A DNA stretch of 64,000 nt, from the NCBI RefSeq assembly GCF_002799155.1, contig NZ_NERD01000002.1, positions 992,001 through 1,056,000 of the forward strand. Reading direction: 5' to 3'. The stretch's first letter is position 1. Each line of letters starts with the position of its first letter. The notes beneath the pieces were generated by a model that ran no database searches, was not told the DNA's origin, and saw only the letters and a list, made by a program, of their open reading frames with translations. Shown here in pieces: positions 25,062 to 33,233 of this stretch. Source of the stretch: Stenotrophomonas maltophilia (GTDB lineage: Bacteria; Pseudomonadota; Gammaproteobacteria; Xanthomonadales; Xanthomonadaceae). Position numbers and translations under genes: made by a program.

Positions 25062-26624
25062 TCAGGCAGGCGATGCGGATGCCGCCGATGTACCCGCAAT
25101 CGATTCATGCAGGACGAGCCGGAGCCGGTTGCCACGGCAATGCACCGTGCCGCCGTAGGCCATTATCCGGCCGGCCAGGCGCTCGGTGGCCTGCCGAACG
25201 GTCCGGTTCGACAGTGTGCAACCGCGATCAAGCAGGCCCACGACCACCAAGATGCCGCGGCGATCGCCTGTCTGGCCGCTCCGGGCGCGCACGCTGACCT
25301 GTCCCGATTCCAACTCCAGCAGCAGCGACACCGCCTCGATCAGCGAGCGATAGATGGCGAGCTGCAGATCCACAGTCAGCAGGCAGGGGTTGCCCTCCAG
25401 CCGTGGCGGAATCACGCGATGGGTGTTGCTCCAGTTTTCGCATGCGCCGCCAACCCGCAACGTGATGTACAGCCCAACCTGCTCCAGCCCCGTCGGGTAC
25501 ACCAGACTGGCCTGTTCACGGAACAGCCGCGAGTGCACGGATGAGGCGTGCTGCAGGCTGTTGGCCACCGCATGATGCCCCTGTTCCTTCAGCCAGCTGA
25601 CCATCTCGCCGAGCGAGCTGTCCATCCCTTCGCCCAGCTGCTTGAGATGGGAGGCACGTTCGCGCAGCTCGCGCTCGCTGGTCTGGTGCGAGCTGCGTGC
25701 GAGGCGCAACGTGGTTTCCTCTGCCAGGCTTCGTGACTGCGCGCGTTGATGGTGATAGCTGATGCTGGATCCCAATGCGAGCAGCGCGACGCTCATCACG
25801 GCCATGTTCTGCTGGGTGGCAAACGTGCCCAGGTCGAACGAGGACGGTAGGCCGGTGCTGGGGGTGGCAAAATGGAGTGGAAGGTTCAACAGCGGAATCG
25901 CGATGGCCGCGCCACGCCAGCCATGCATGAAGGTCAGGGCGATGGCGGGCAGGGCGGCCAGCAGCACCATATGCGTCCGCGTGGTGTGGGCGCTGACGCT
26001 TGTCAGCTGCATGCACAGCCCCAGCACCAGCATCACCAGGATCGCCGAGACGGTGGGTGTGACAAAACGATGGGCCCAACCTGGGGCGGCGTGCCGTCGC
26101 GACCAGAGGAATGCCAATGGCACCAGGGTGATGATGGCGGCGAAGTGACCAAAGATCGTCCGATCGACCGCGTCCAGCAGGTTGCTCGGCGGCGGATTCG
26201 ACCAGAGAACATATGAAATGCTCAGATTGAGAGCAGGGACGAACAGGGCGGTGCAGATCGACAACGAAAGCAGCCAGAGGCCCGTGGCTGCCTCGGACGG
26301 CATTTTTTTCCGGTGCAGGTAAACCACCAGCATCGCCATCGGCATCAGCAGCGTCGACGCCAGGATGACCCAGTCCAGCCCGTAGCTGTCGATCATGGGG
26401 ATGCGCAGGGTTGCGAAGTACGCATACTCGCCAAGTAGCAGGTAGGGCCACAGGCGGGTCGGGATGATCAGCAGTGCCGCTGCCCGGATGCCCGCGGGCA
26501 GGAAGAACTGATCCAGCGAGAACTGACGCGAGACAAGGCAGCTCAGGGCGTAGGCGGCCGCGAGCGCGATTCCGACGGGTCGGATCCGGAAGCTCAGTTC
26601 AATTGCTTCTTTGAATCGGTCCAA
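25062..26624 (-). CDS. MASE1-like membrane sensor with degenerate kinase end (copy 1)
   Basis: A 520-aa membrane protein. Residues about 14-310 hold roughly eight spans with a MASE1-like core (SLDQFFLPAGIRAAALLIIPTRLWPYLLLGEYAYF). A helical linker follows (LAEETTLRLARSSHQTSERELRERASHLKQLGEGMDSSLGEM). The last 150 residues resemble a HATPase fold (LTVDLQLAIYRSLIEAVSLLLELESGQVSVRARSG; MAYGGTVHCRGNRLRLVLHE), yet lack the usual N-box asparagine and DxGxG loop. So ATP binding is doubtful. The TTG start is shared with its paralogue (TTGGAC at both). It sits upstream of the GGDEF regulator on the same strand. Confidence 0.78.
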   Translation of the reverse strand: MDRFKEAIELSFRIRPVGIALAAAYALSCLVSRQFSLDQFFLPAGIRAAALLIIPTRLWPYLLLGEYAYFATLRIPMIDSYGLDWVILASTLLMPMAMLVVYLHRKKMPSEAATGLWLLSLSICTALFVPALNLSISYVLWSNPPPSNLLDAVDRTIFGHFAAIITLVPLAFLWSRRHAAPGWAHRFVTPTVSAILVMLVLGLCMQLTSVSAHTTRTHMVLLAALPAIALTFMHGWRGAAIAIPLLNLPLHFATPSTGLPSSFDLGTFATQQNMAVMSVALLALGSSISYHHQRAQSRSLAEETTLRLARSSHQTSERELRERASHLKQLGEGMDSSLGEMVSWLKEQGHHAVANSLQHASSVHSRLFREQASLVYPTGLEQVGLYITLRVGGACENWSNTHRVIPPRLEGNPCLLTVDLQLAIYRSLIEAVSLLLELESGQVSVRARSGQTGDRRGILVVVGLLDRGCTLSNRTVRQATERLAGRIMAYGGTVHCRGNRLRLVLHESIAGTSAASASPA

Positions 26625-26750
26625 GCCCCCGCCTCTTGTCTCCCGGCCAATGATGGCTGGTCATTTCTGCAGACACTAGCGACAGTTGGAGACGGGCGCA
26701 ATCGACGTGCCTGCCTCCCTTATGCGCTGCAATCGGCGGCTTCCCACGCT

Positions 26751-26990
26751 TCATGGCGACACGCTCAGCAGTGCGGCGGCATGGCCACCTGCGGACGGTG
26801 AATCATCCACAATCAGCGCGTCCACGTGTCGATCGCGTTCCAGCCGCTGCACCAGCCACACTCGGCGGTTGATGCTGTCCGCTGTGTTCGCCATCACACA
26901 AACGACGATATCCTGCTGTTGCACGCGCTTGTCCAGGTCTTTGTCGCAGATGCCCCTGGCCCGCACCGTCGGCGGATTTCACTGCGGGTA
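26751..26990 (-). pseudogene. Remnant of a second double-receiver regulator
   Basis: The minus-strand frame reads ICDKDLDKRV, QQQDIVVCVMA, WLVQRLERDRHVDALIVDD and SPSAGGHAAALL, clearly matching the end of REC1 and start of REC2 of the intact regulator (YDEDLRKRV, QQQIIDYVLK, WLVQRLERNRRIAALVVDD, SPSARGYAAALL). The frame stops soon after, and the GGDEF part is absent. It lies exactly where the regulator of sensor copy 2 would be. So it is a decayed duplicate. The upstream end is approximate. The rest of 26625-27144 shows only promoter-like AT-richer sequence for sensor copy 1. Confidence 0.8.
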
Positions 26991-27144
26991 TTGGCGATTT
27001 CGGACGCAGCTTCGGCATGACATGGGTTTGCATCGATCCAGTCGATTATGTCCGATAGGCACTATGGAGTGCGCCCGGTATATGCTGATGCGATTGGCGG
27101 TAGCATCCTTCTTGATCCGTATTGCATCCAACCTGGAGGTTAGT

Positions 27145-27570
27145 GTGAGAAGTTTCCGAATTCATGCATTTGCTGGTGCATTGATGTTGGTGCCTGTATC
27201 CGTTTTTGCATTTGCCCCGAGTGACGACCATGGAATCAAGATGGCCGGCCAAGGGCTCGGCCAGTCGATTCCGCAGGCACAAGACCTGAGCGTGGATCCC
27301 GGCTGGTTGGTCTATGGGTTCGAGCGCGATGGCATGGATTATTTCCAGGTAAACGATCTCGCGGGGCACGTGCACATCGTGATCGGCAATGCTGCCGGCA
27401 CGTTCTGGGTGCTGCCGGCAGGTGACCCATCTGCGAAGGTGTCGTTGCCGGAGCAGCGCCTGCCTGTTCCCGCCAAAGCCACCAGAACGGTTGTCTATCG
27501 GGCCTCCGCATTCACGCTGGTCAGGTATGCAAGCGGAGCTGATGTGTTGTGGGCGGTCGAGGCACCCTGA
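27145..27570 (+). CDS. Small exported hypothetical protein
   Basis: A 141-aa protein with a clear signal peptide (RSFRIHAFAGALMLVPVSVFAFA). The mature part has no recognised domain; it includes QDLSVDPGWLVYGFERDGMDYFQVNDLAGHVHIVIGNAAGTFWVLPAG and looks like a compact beta-rich periplasmic protein. The GTG start is supported by GGAGG 5 nt upstream; a much longer open frame upstream lacks any sign of coding. Base composition is visibly less GC-rich than most of the window. It lies on the opposite strand between the regulator remnant and sensor copy 2, so it may have arrived with or after the duplication. Confidence 0.65.
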   Translation: MRSFRIHAFAGALMLVPVSVFAFAPSDDHGIKMAGQGLGQSIPQAQDLSVDPGWLVYGFERDGMDYFQVNDLAGHVHIVIGNAAGTFWVLPAGDPSAKVSLPEQRLPVPAKATRTVVYRASAFTLVRYASGADVLWAVEAP

Positions 27571-27618
27571 TACTGCCTGTTGCCGGGATATCGGCGAGCT
27601 TCAGTATCAGACCGCGTG

Positions 27619-27644
27619 GGTACCCGGTGTTCGCCGGGTGCCCA
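27619..27644. terminator. Hairpin between the exported protein and sensor copy 2
   Basis: GGGTACCCGG and CCGGGTGCCC form a 10-bp stem (one T-G wobble) with loop TGTTCG, in the convergent gap 27571-27729. No T-run follows, so terminator function is uncertain. The remainder of the gap is featureless. Confidence 0.4.
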
Positions 27645-27729
27645 TGACGCGCGGGACCAGGGGGATGTGCGAGATGCTTATGCCATTCTGTTGCGCTGGC
27701 TCGATCCGGTCGCGTGAATGTGAAAGGTA

Positions 27730-29322
27730 CTACTGCAGCGCAGAGGGTGCGGGGCAGCTGTACCGCGATGGAGCACTGGGCGCTGTCTCAAGTTTGGTCT
27801 CGCGGTCGAGGAACAGAATCCTGACCCGGTTGCGATAGCAGTCAACGGTCCCGTCATAGGGAAGGGTTCGCCCGGTCAGTCGCTCGAACGCTGCCATGGT
27901 TGTCTGCTGGGAAAGGTGCCTACGCTGTTCCAGCAGTGACACGACCATGAGGATTCCGCGCCTGGAGCCCATTCCGCCGCATCTTGCACGAATGCGAATC
28001 TGACCGCCTTCATGCTTGAGAAGAATGGAGACCGCATCAATCAGTGTCCGGTAGGCGGCCAACTGCAGTTCCACGCTCAGGTTGCAGGGGTCGCCTTTCA
28101 GGTCCGGGCGGAGAACGCGTTCCGTCAGCTTCCATGACTCACGGATGCCACCAGCCTGCAAGGCCACGTAAAGCCCAAGATGCTCCAGGCCCGAGGGGTA
28201 GACCATGCTTGTCTGTTCGCGAAAGAGCCGCGAATGTACGTTCGAGGTATGCAGAAGGCTGCTGGCCACTGCGTGATGTCCCTGGGCCTTGAGCCAGTCG
28301 GCCAGCTCAACCAGCGACGTATCAATGCCGTCGCCGAGCCTGCGAAGGTGCAGGGCACGTTCACGCAGCTCCATCTCGTTGGCCAATTGCGAGCTCCTCG
28401 CAAGATGGATGGCGTCCCTTTCGCCCATCTCGCGCAGCCTGTAACGATGGTAGAAGTGGGTGATGCGTGATCCGAGCAGCAGCAATACGATGCCGCTGAT
28501 CGCCATGATCTGCTGGGTGATGAAGGCTGCCGGATCGAATGCGGTTGGATGGGTGTTGGGCGTGGTCAGGCCGATGACCATGTTGAGCACCGGCACTGCA
28601 AGGGCAGCACCTCTCCAGCCATACAGGCAGGTAAGTGCGGCCGCTGGGAGTGCCAACAGCAGCAGGAAGGTTGCCTTCAATGCAATCCAGTCTGCGGGCA
28701 GTTGAGCCGCTGCTATCCCGATCAGCAGCATCGATGAAAGTGCTGCCAGCATCGGCGTCTTTCGTCGAGCGTTCCACTCCTGTGCCACGTCCTGTCGCGC
28801 CCACAGCATGGCGACGGGGGCCACCGTCAGAATGCCGATGAAATCACCCACGCTGAAGCGCGCGGCATTGGTCAGGAAGGGCGTGGAAGGGGGTGTTGGC
28901 CAGAGCAGATGGGAAAAGCTGAGGTTGAGCAGAGTAACAACGACGCTGGAAGCGGCGGCAATCAACAGGAGGCCGATCGTCTGCGACTCCGCCATCAGTC
29001 GCCGTTGCAGCTTCACAATCAGCATCACCGCTGGCATGAGGAACGCGGAGGCAACAATGACCCATGTCAGGCCGTACTTCTCGATCATCGGCACGCGGGA
29101 CTGTGCAAAGTACGCATATTCGCCCAACAGCAGGTAGGGCCACAGGCGCGGCGGGCACAACAGCACGGCTGCCACCCGGATGCCGGCTGGCAAATAGAAC
29201 TGATCCAGCGACAGCTGTCGGGTTGCCCAGTAGGCAACTGCATAAAGCAAGGCAAGCATCAGGCCAGCCGGACGAATGCGCACCTTCAGCAACAATCCTT
29301 CTTTCCACCAGTCCAATCGCAC
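27730..29322 (-). CDS. MASE1-like membrane sensor with degenerate kinase end (copy 2)
   Basis: A 530-aa paralogue of the 25062-26624 gene, similar from end to end (SLDQFYLPAGIRVAAVLLCPPRLWPYLLLGEYAYF; WLKAQGHHAVASSLLHTSNVHSRLFREQTSMVYPSGLEHLGLYVALQAGG; SVELQLAAYRTLIDAVSILLKHEGGQIRIRARCGG). The same kinase hallmarks are missing. No intact regulator follows; instead a regulator remnant lies about 740 nt downstream. I chose GTG at 29322, preceded by AAGGGGA; a TTG two codons later aligns with the paralogue's start. The 29323-29547 gap upstream contains its promoter region and nothing else obvious. Confidence 0.76.
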   Translation of the reverse strand: MRLDWWKEGLLLKVRIRPAGLMLALLYAVAYWATRQLSLDQFYLPAGIRVAAVLLCPPRLWPYLLLGEYAYFAQSRVPMIEKYGLTWVIVASAFLMPAVMLIVKLQRRLMAESQTIGLLLIAAASSVVVTLLNLSFSHLLWPTPPSTPFLTNAARFSVGDFIGILTVAPVAMLWARQDVAQEWNARRKTPMLAALSSMLLIGIAAAQLPADWIALKATFLLLLALPAAALTCLYGWRGAALAVPVLNMVIGLTTPNTHPTAFDPAAFITQQIMAISGIVLLLLGSRITHFYHRYRLREMGERDAIHLARSSQLANEMELRERALHLRRLGDGIDTSLVELADWLKAQGHHAVASSLLHTSNVHSRLFREQTSMVYPSGLEHLGLYVALQAGGIRESWKLTERVLRPDLKGDPCNLSVELQLAAYRTLIDAVSILLKHEGGQIRIRARCGGMGSRRGILMVVSLLEQRRHLSQQTTMAAFERLTGRTLPYDGTVDCYRNRVRILFLDRETKLETAPSAPSRYSCPAPSALQ

Positions 29323-29547
29323 GTCCCCTTCTCCTACGTGTCCCCTGTCAGCATCCATTCGCCGCGGGGCCCGGTTTCTCAGGACGGTATCGGTCTGCGA
29401 ACGATTATGCAATTGCACAGCTGCGCATTTAGGAAATTGTCCAGCCATCCATCACAGATGTTGCGTGAAATTCTGTGACGTGTGCAGCACGATCAGCGCT
29501 GCGGTACGTTTGTCAGAACGTTCAATACAGGTGGAGATGCAGAATCT

Positions 29548-30825
29548 TCACCACAACGCATCCCGCAGCTTGTACCACGACATCGCTGTCACCAGCAGCG
29601 GCATCCGCAGCAGCCGGCCACCGGGGAAGGGCGCATGCCGCAGGCGCTGGAACACGTCCAGGCGCTCGCTCTGGCCGGCAATGGCGGAGGCGATCACCTC
29701 GCCGGCCAGCCCGGCGGCGGCCACCCCATGGCCGGAGAACCCCTGCGCGAAGTACAGATTGCCGTCCAGCCGACCCCAATGCGGCGCGCGGTTGCGGGTA
29801 ATGTCCACATAACCACCCCAGACCTGGTCCAGTGCCACGTCGGCCAACTGTGGGAACACCTGGTGCATGCGCCGCTGCATCACCCCGCGCAGGCCGGGTG
29901 GGGGCAGCGCCGAGTAGCTGGCGCGGCCGCCGAACAGCAGGCGGTGGTCGTGGCTGAGGCGGAAGTAATCCAGTGCCCAGGCGGTGTCAGCCACGGCCAT
30001 GTTGTTGCCGATCAGGGCGCGGGCACGCTCGGCGCCGAGCGGCTCGCTGGCGCCGATATAGGTGCCGACCGGCATGATCCGCCGTTCCAGCTCGGGCAGC
30101 AGGCCCTGCAGCCAGGCGTTGCCGGCCACGACCAGATGCGCAGCGCGCACACTGCCCTGGGCGGTATGCAGGGACGGCTGTGGTCCGCGCTGCACGCGGG
30201 TCACTGCGGAGTTCTCGTGGATCACCACGCCGGCCGCGCGCGCCGCATCGGCCAGGCCGCGTGCATACGCCAGCGGTTGCAGGTGCGCGCTGAGCGGATC
30301 GAACATCGCGGCGCGGTAGCGCGGGCTGTCCAGCTGCGCGCGCAGGGCATCACGGTCCCACCACTGCATCGGGTAGTCGTAGTGGCGCTGCAGGTGCTCG
30401 CAGTTGGCACGCAGGTCGCGCTCATGCCGTTCGCGGATGGCGACGCTGGCATGGCCCTCCACCCAGTGGCAGTCGATGCCATGGCGGTCGATGCGCGTAC
30501 GCATGGCCTGCACCGCATCGCGCGACCAGTCGAACAGGTGGCGCGCGTCATCACGGCCGAGCTGGCGCTCCAGTTCGTCCACCTCGCAGCCATAGCCCAC
30601 CAGCGCCTGGCCACCGTTGCGACCGGACGCGCCCCAACCGATCCGCTGTGCTTCCAACAGCACCACGCGCTGGCCACGGGCGGCCAGTTCCAGCGCGGCG
30701 GTCAGGCCGGTGTAGCCGGCGCCGAGCACCGCCACATCGGCCTGTACATCACCCTGCAAAGGAGGCAGCGCGGCCGGCTCGGGCAGGCTGGCGGCGTACC
30801 AGCTGGGCGGGAAGGCGGCGCTCAC
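29548..30825 (-). CDS. puuB: Gamma-glutamylputrescine oxidase-like FAD enzyme
   Basis: A 425-aa DAO-family flavoprotein. The FAD-binding motif VAVLGAGYTGLTAALELAARGQRVVLLEA is at about 30-58, followed by IGWGASGRNGGQ (the typical GASGRNGG segment) and a C-terminal NLYFAQGFSGHGVAAAGLAGEV. In the Puu pathway PuuB oxidises gamma-glutamylputrescine to the aldehyde with release of ammonia and hydrogen peroxide. It is divergent from puuD-puuA across 161 nt. The GTG start has GAGG upstream and begins at MSAAFPPSWYAASL, as usual for PuuB-like proteins. Confidence 0.88.
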   Translation of the reverse strand: MSAAFPPSWYAASLPEPAALPPLQGDVQADVAVLGAGYTGLTAALELAARGQRVVLLEAQRIGWGASGRNGGQALVGYGCEVDELERQLGRDDARHLFDWSRDAVQAMRTRIDRHGIDCHWVEGHASVAIRERHERDLRANCEHLQRHYDYPMQWWDRDALRAQLDSPRYRAAMFDPLSAHLQPLAYARGLADAARAAGVVIHENSAVTRVQRGPQPSLHTAQGSVRAAHLVVAGNAWLQGLLPELERRIMPVGTYIGASEPLGAERARALIGNNMAVADTAWALDYFRLSHDHRLLFGGRASYSALPPPGLRGVMQRRMHQVFPQLADVALDQVWGGYVDITRNRAPHWGRLDGNLYFAQGFSGHGVAAAGLAGEVIASAIAGQSERLDVFQRLRHAPFPGGRLLRMPLLVTAMSWYKLRDALW

Positions 30826-30986
30826 CGCACGCCTCGCGGGCGCGGTGCGGGAGGGGAGAGCGGGGGAAGACGATCAGCATTCACCCGCCTAGTTTCGCCG
30901 ATGCGTGACGGCCATGGTGTGACGGCGACGACTTGCCGCGTTCGCCGGGCGACGGGTAACGTGTGGGCACGCCAAGGAGTTTTTCC

Positions 30987-31748
30987 ATGCGCCCCCTGCC
31001 CTGGGTGGGCCTGCCCACCGACAGTACCGTGCTCGGCCATCACCGTTTCGCGATGGCCGGCGAGAAGTACGTTCGCGCGCTGGCCGAGGCGGCCGAGGTG
31101 ACCCCGGTGGTGTTGCCCAGCCTGCAGCCACCGCTGCCGGCTGGCAACTGGCTGCAGGGGCTGGATGGCCTGTTGTTGACCGGCGCGGTCAGCAATATCG
31201 AACCGCAGCACTACGAGGGTGGCCGCAGCTGGCCAGGCAATCCGCACGACCCCGCTCGGGATGCCAATGCCTTTGCGCTGCTGCGCGAGGCGCTGGCGCT
31301 GGACCTGCCGGTGCTGGCGATCTGCCGCGGCTTCCAGGAATTGAATGTGGCGCTCGGTGGCAACCTGCATCCGCAGGTGCATGCGGTGCCCGGCCTGGCC
31401 GACCACCGCGAAGACCCGCAGGCGCCGGTGGACGTGCAGTATGGGCCGGCCCATGGTGTGGCCCTGGCCGCCGATGGCTGGCTGGCGCAGTGGCACGGCA
31501 CTGACCGCGCGCAGGTCAATTCGGTGCACGGGCAGGGTGTCGCCTGCCTGGCGCAGGGGCTGCAGGTGGAGGCCGTGGCCGACGATGGGCTGGTCGAAGC
31601 GGCACGCAGCCTGCACCATCGTTTCGTGCTCGGCGTACAGTGGCACCCGGAGTGGCGTGTCATGCAGGCGCCGTTCTATCACGCTATTTTCCGTGCGTTC
31701 GGCCAAGCTTGCCGGCAGCACCAACAGAACCGACTGGATTCCCGATGA
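30987..31748 (+). CDS. puuD: Gamma-glutamyl-GABA hydrolase PuuD
   Basis: A 253-aa class I glutamine-amidotransferase-like hydrolase that releases GABA and glutamate from gamma-glutamyl-GABA. The triad is visible: Cys113 in VLAICRGFQELN, and His220 and Glu222 in VQWHPEW. The sequence LLLTGAVSNIEPQHY is the PuuD-type oxyanion region. The ATG has AAGGAG 8 nt upstream. Its stop overlaps the puuA start (ATGA), giving a coupled puuDA pair. Confidence 0.93.
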   Translation: MRPLPWVGLPTDSTVLGHHRFAMAGEKYVRALAEAAEVTPVVLPSLQPPLPAGNWLQGLDGLLLTGAVSNIEPQHYEGGRSWPGNPHDPARDANAFALLREALALDLPVLAICRGFQELNVALGGNLHPQVHAVPGLADHREDPQAPVDVQYGPAHGVALAADGWLAQWHGTDRAQVNSVHGQGVACLAQGLQVEAVADDGLVEAARSLHHRFVLGVQWHPEWRVMQAPFYHAIFRAFGQACRQHQQNRLDSR

Positions 31749-33142
31749 GTTCCCGAACGCGCCCGCGCAAGACGGCCACGCCCCCCGCACCGCAGGAAAG
31801 CACGCTGCTGCGCTGGCTGAAGGAGCGGCGCATCACCGAGGTGGAATGCCTGGTGCCGGACATCACCGGCAACGCGCGCGGCAAGATCATTCCCGCCGAC
31901 AAGTTCTCGCACGACTACGGTACGCGCCTGCCCGAAGGCATCTTCGCCACCACCGTCACCGGCGAGTTTCCCGATGACTACTACGAGCTGACCTCGCCGT
32001 CGGACTCGGACATGATGCTGCGCCCCGATCCGGACACGGTCCGGATGGTGCCGTGGGCGGCCGATGCCACCGCGCAGGTCATCCACGATTGCTACACCAA
32101 GAACGGCGAGCCGCACGAGCTGGCGCCGCGCAACGTGCTGCGTCGCGTGCTGGCAGCCTATGCCGAGCTGGGCCTGCGCCCGGTGGTGGCGCCGGAACTG
32201 GAGTTCTTCCTGGTGCAGAAGAACACCGACCCGGACTTCCCGCTGCTGCCGCCGGCTGGCCGTTCCGGGCGCCCGGAAACGGCGCGGCAGTCGTACTCGA
32301 TCGATGCGGTCAACGAGTTCGACCCGATCCTCGACCTGATGTACGACTACGCTGATGCGATGAAGCTGGACGTGGACACGCTGATCCACGAATCCGGAGC
32401 GGCGCAGCTGGAAGTCAACTTCACCCATGCCGATGCGATGGACCTGGCCGACCAGGTGTTCCTGTTCAAGCGCACCATGCGCGAGGCAGCGATGCGCCAC
32501 GGTGTCTATGCCACGTTCCTGGCCAAGCCGATGGAGAACGAACCGGGCAGTGCCATGCACATCCACCAGAGCCTGGTGCGGGTGAGCGATGGCAGCAACG
32601 TGTTCGCCGGCGAGACCGATGCCGAGGGCGAGTTCAGCCCGGTGTTCGGCCACTACCTGGGCGGCCTGCAGAAGTACGCGCCGCAGGCCATGGCGTTCTT
32701 CGCGCCGAACGTGAACTCCTACCGCAGGCTGGTGTTCGGCGAAGTCTCGCCGAGCAACGTCCATTGGGGTTTCGACAACCGCACCTGCGGCCTGCGCGTG
32801 CCGCTGGATACGCCAGAAAACATGCGCGTGGAGAGCCGTTTCGCCGGGTCCGATGCCAATCCCTACCTGGCGATGGCCGCGACCCTGGCCTGCGGCCTGC
32901 TCGGCATCCGCGAGCGGCTGGCACCCGATGCGCCGGTGACCGGCAGCGCCAAGGAACTGGGGTACAACCTGCCGCGCTCGCTGGGCGAGGCGCTGGACGG
33001 GCTGGAGCAGTGCAGCGAGCTGCAGGCGCTGCTGGGTGAGCGCTTCTGCCGGGCCTACATCTCGGTCAAGCGCAAGGAATACGAGACCTTTTTCCGCGTC
33101 ATCAGCTCGTGGGAGCGCGAGTTCCTGCTGCTGAACGTCTGA
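31745..33142 (+). CDS. puuA: Gamma-glutamylputrescine synthetase PuuA
   Basis: A 465-aa glutamine-synthetase-family ligase that joins glutamate to putrescine with ATP, the first step of the Puu route. GS-type motifs are present: ESGAAQLEVNF, GSAMHIHQSL, FFAPNVNSYRRL, NRTCGLRVP and ESRFAGSDANPYLAMAATLACGL. An N-terminal basic extension of about 20 residues precedes the fold. It begins within the end of puuD (ATGA) and is followed 91 nt later by the potF-like gene, so the synthesis and uptake genes are probably expressed together. Confidence 0.92.
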   Translation: MSSRTRPRKTATPPAPQESTLLRWLKERRITEVECLVPDITGNARGKIIPADKFSHDYGTRLPEGIFATTVTGEFPDDYYELTSPSDSDMMLRPDPDTVRMVPWAADATAQVIHDCYTKNGEPHELAPRNVLRRVLAAYAELGLRPVVAPELEFFLVQKNTDPDFPLLPPAGRSGRPETARQSYSIDAVNEFDPILDLMYDYADAMKLDVDTLIHESGAAQLEVNFTHADAMDLADQVFLFKRTMREAAMRHGVYATFLAKPMENEPGSAMHIHQSLVRVSDGSNVFAGETDAEGEFSPVFGHYLGGLQKYAPQAMAFFAPNVNSYRRLVFGEVSPSNVHWGFDNRTCGLRVPLDTPENMRVESRFAGSDANPYLAMAATLACGLLGIRERLAPDAPVTGSAKELGYNLPRSLGEALDGLEQCSELQALLGERFCRAYISVKRKEYETFFRVISSWEREFLLLNV

Positions 33143-33233
33143 GCATCCGGAATAGAAAAATCCGCCGCCGGGGGGTAGGCTGGCACCCGTCGCCGGCCCC
33201 GCCGGCCCCCCTTCCCGCATTCTGGAGCACCCG

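Noticed and set aside
26686..27144. An N-terminal extension of the exported hypothetical protein
   Set aside because: The open frame continues upstream, but a strong ribosome site and signal peptide mark the GTG at 27145, and the upstream part is antisense to the regulator remnant.
25000..29500. Mobile element or genomic island
   Set aside because: The stretch is somewhat less GC-rich and has a duplication, but no integrase, transposase, attachment repeats or tRNA were found.
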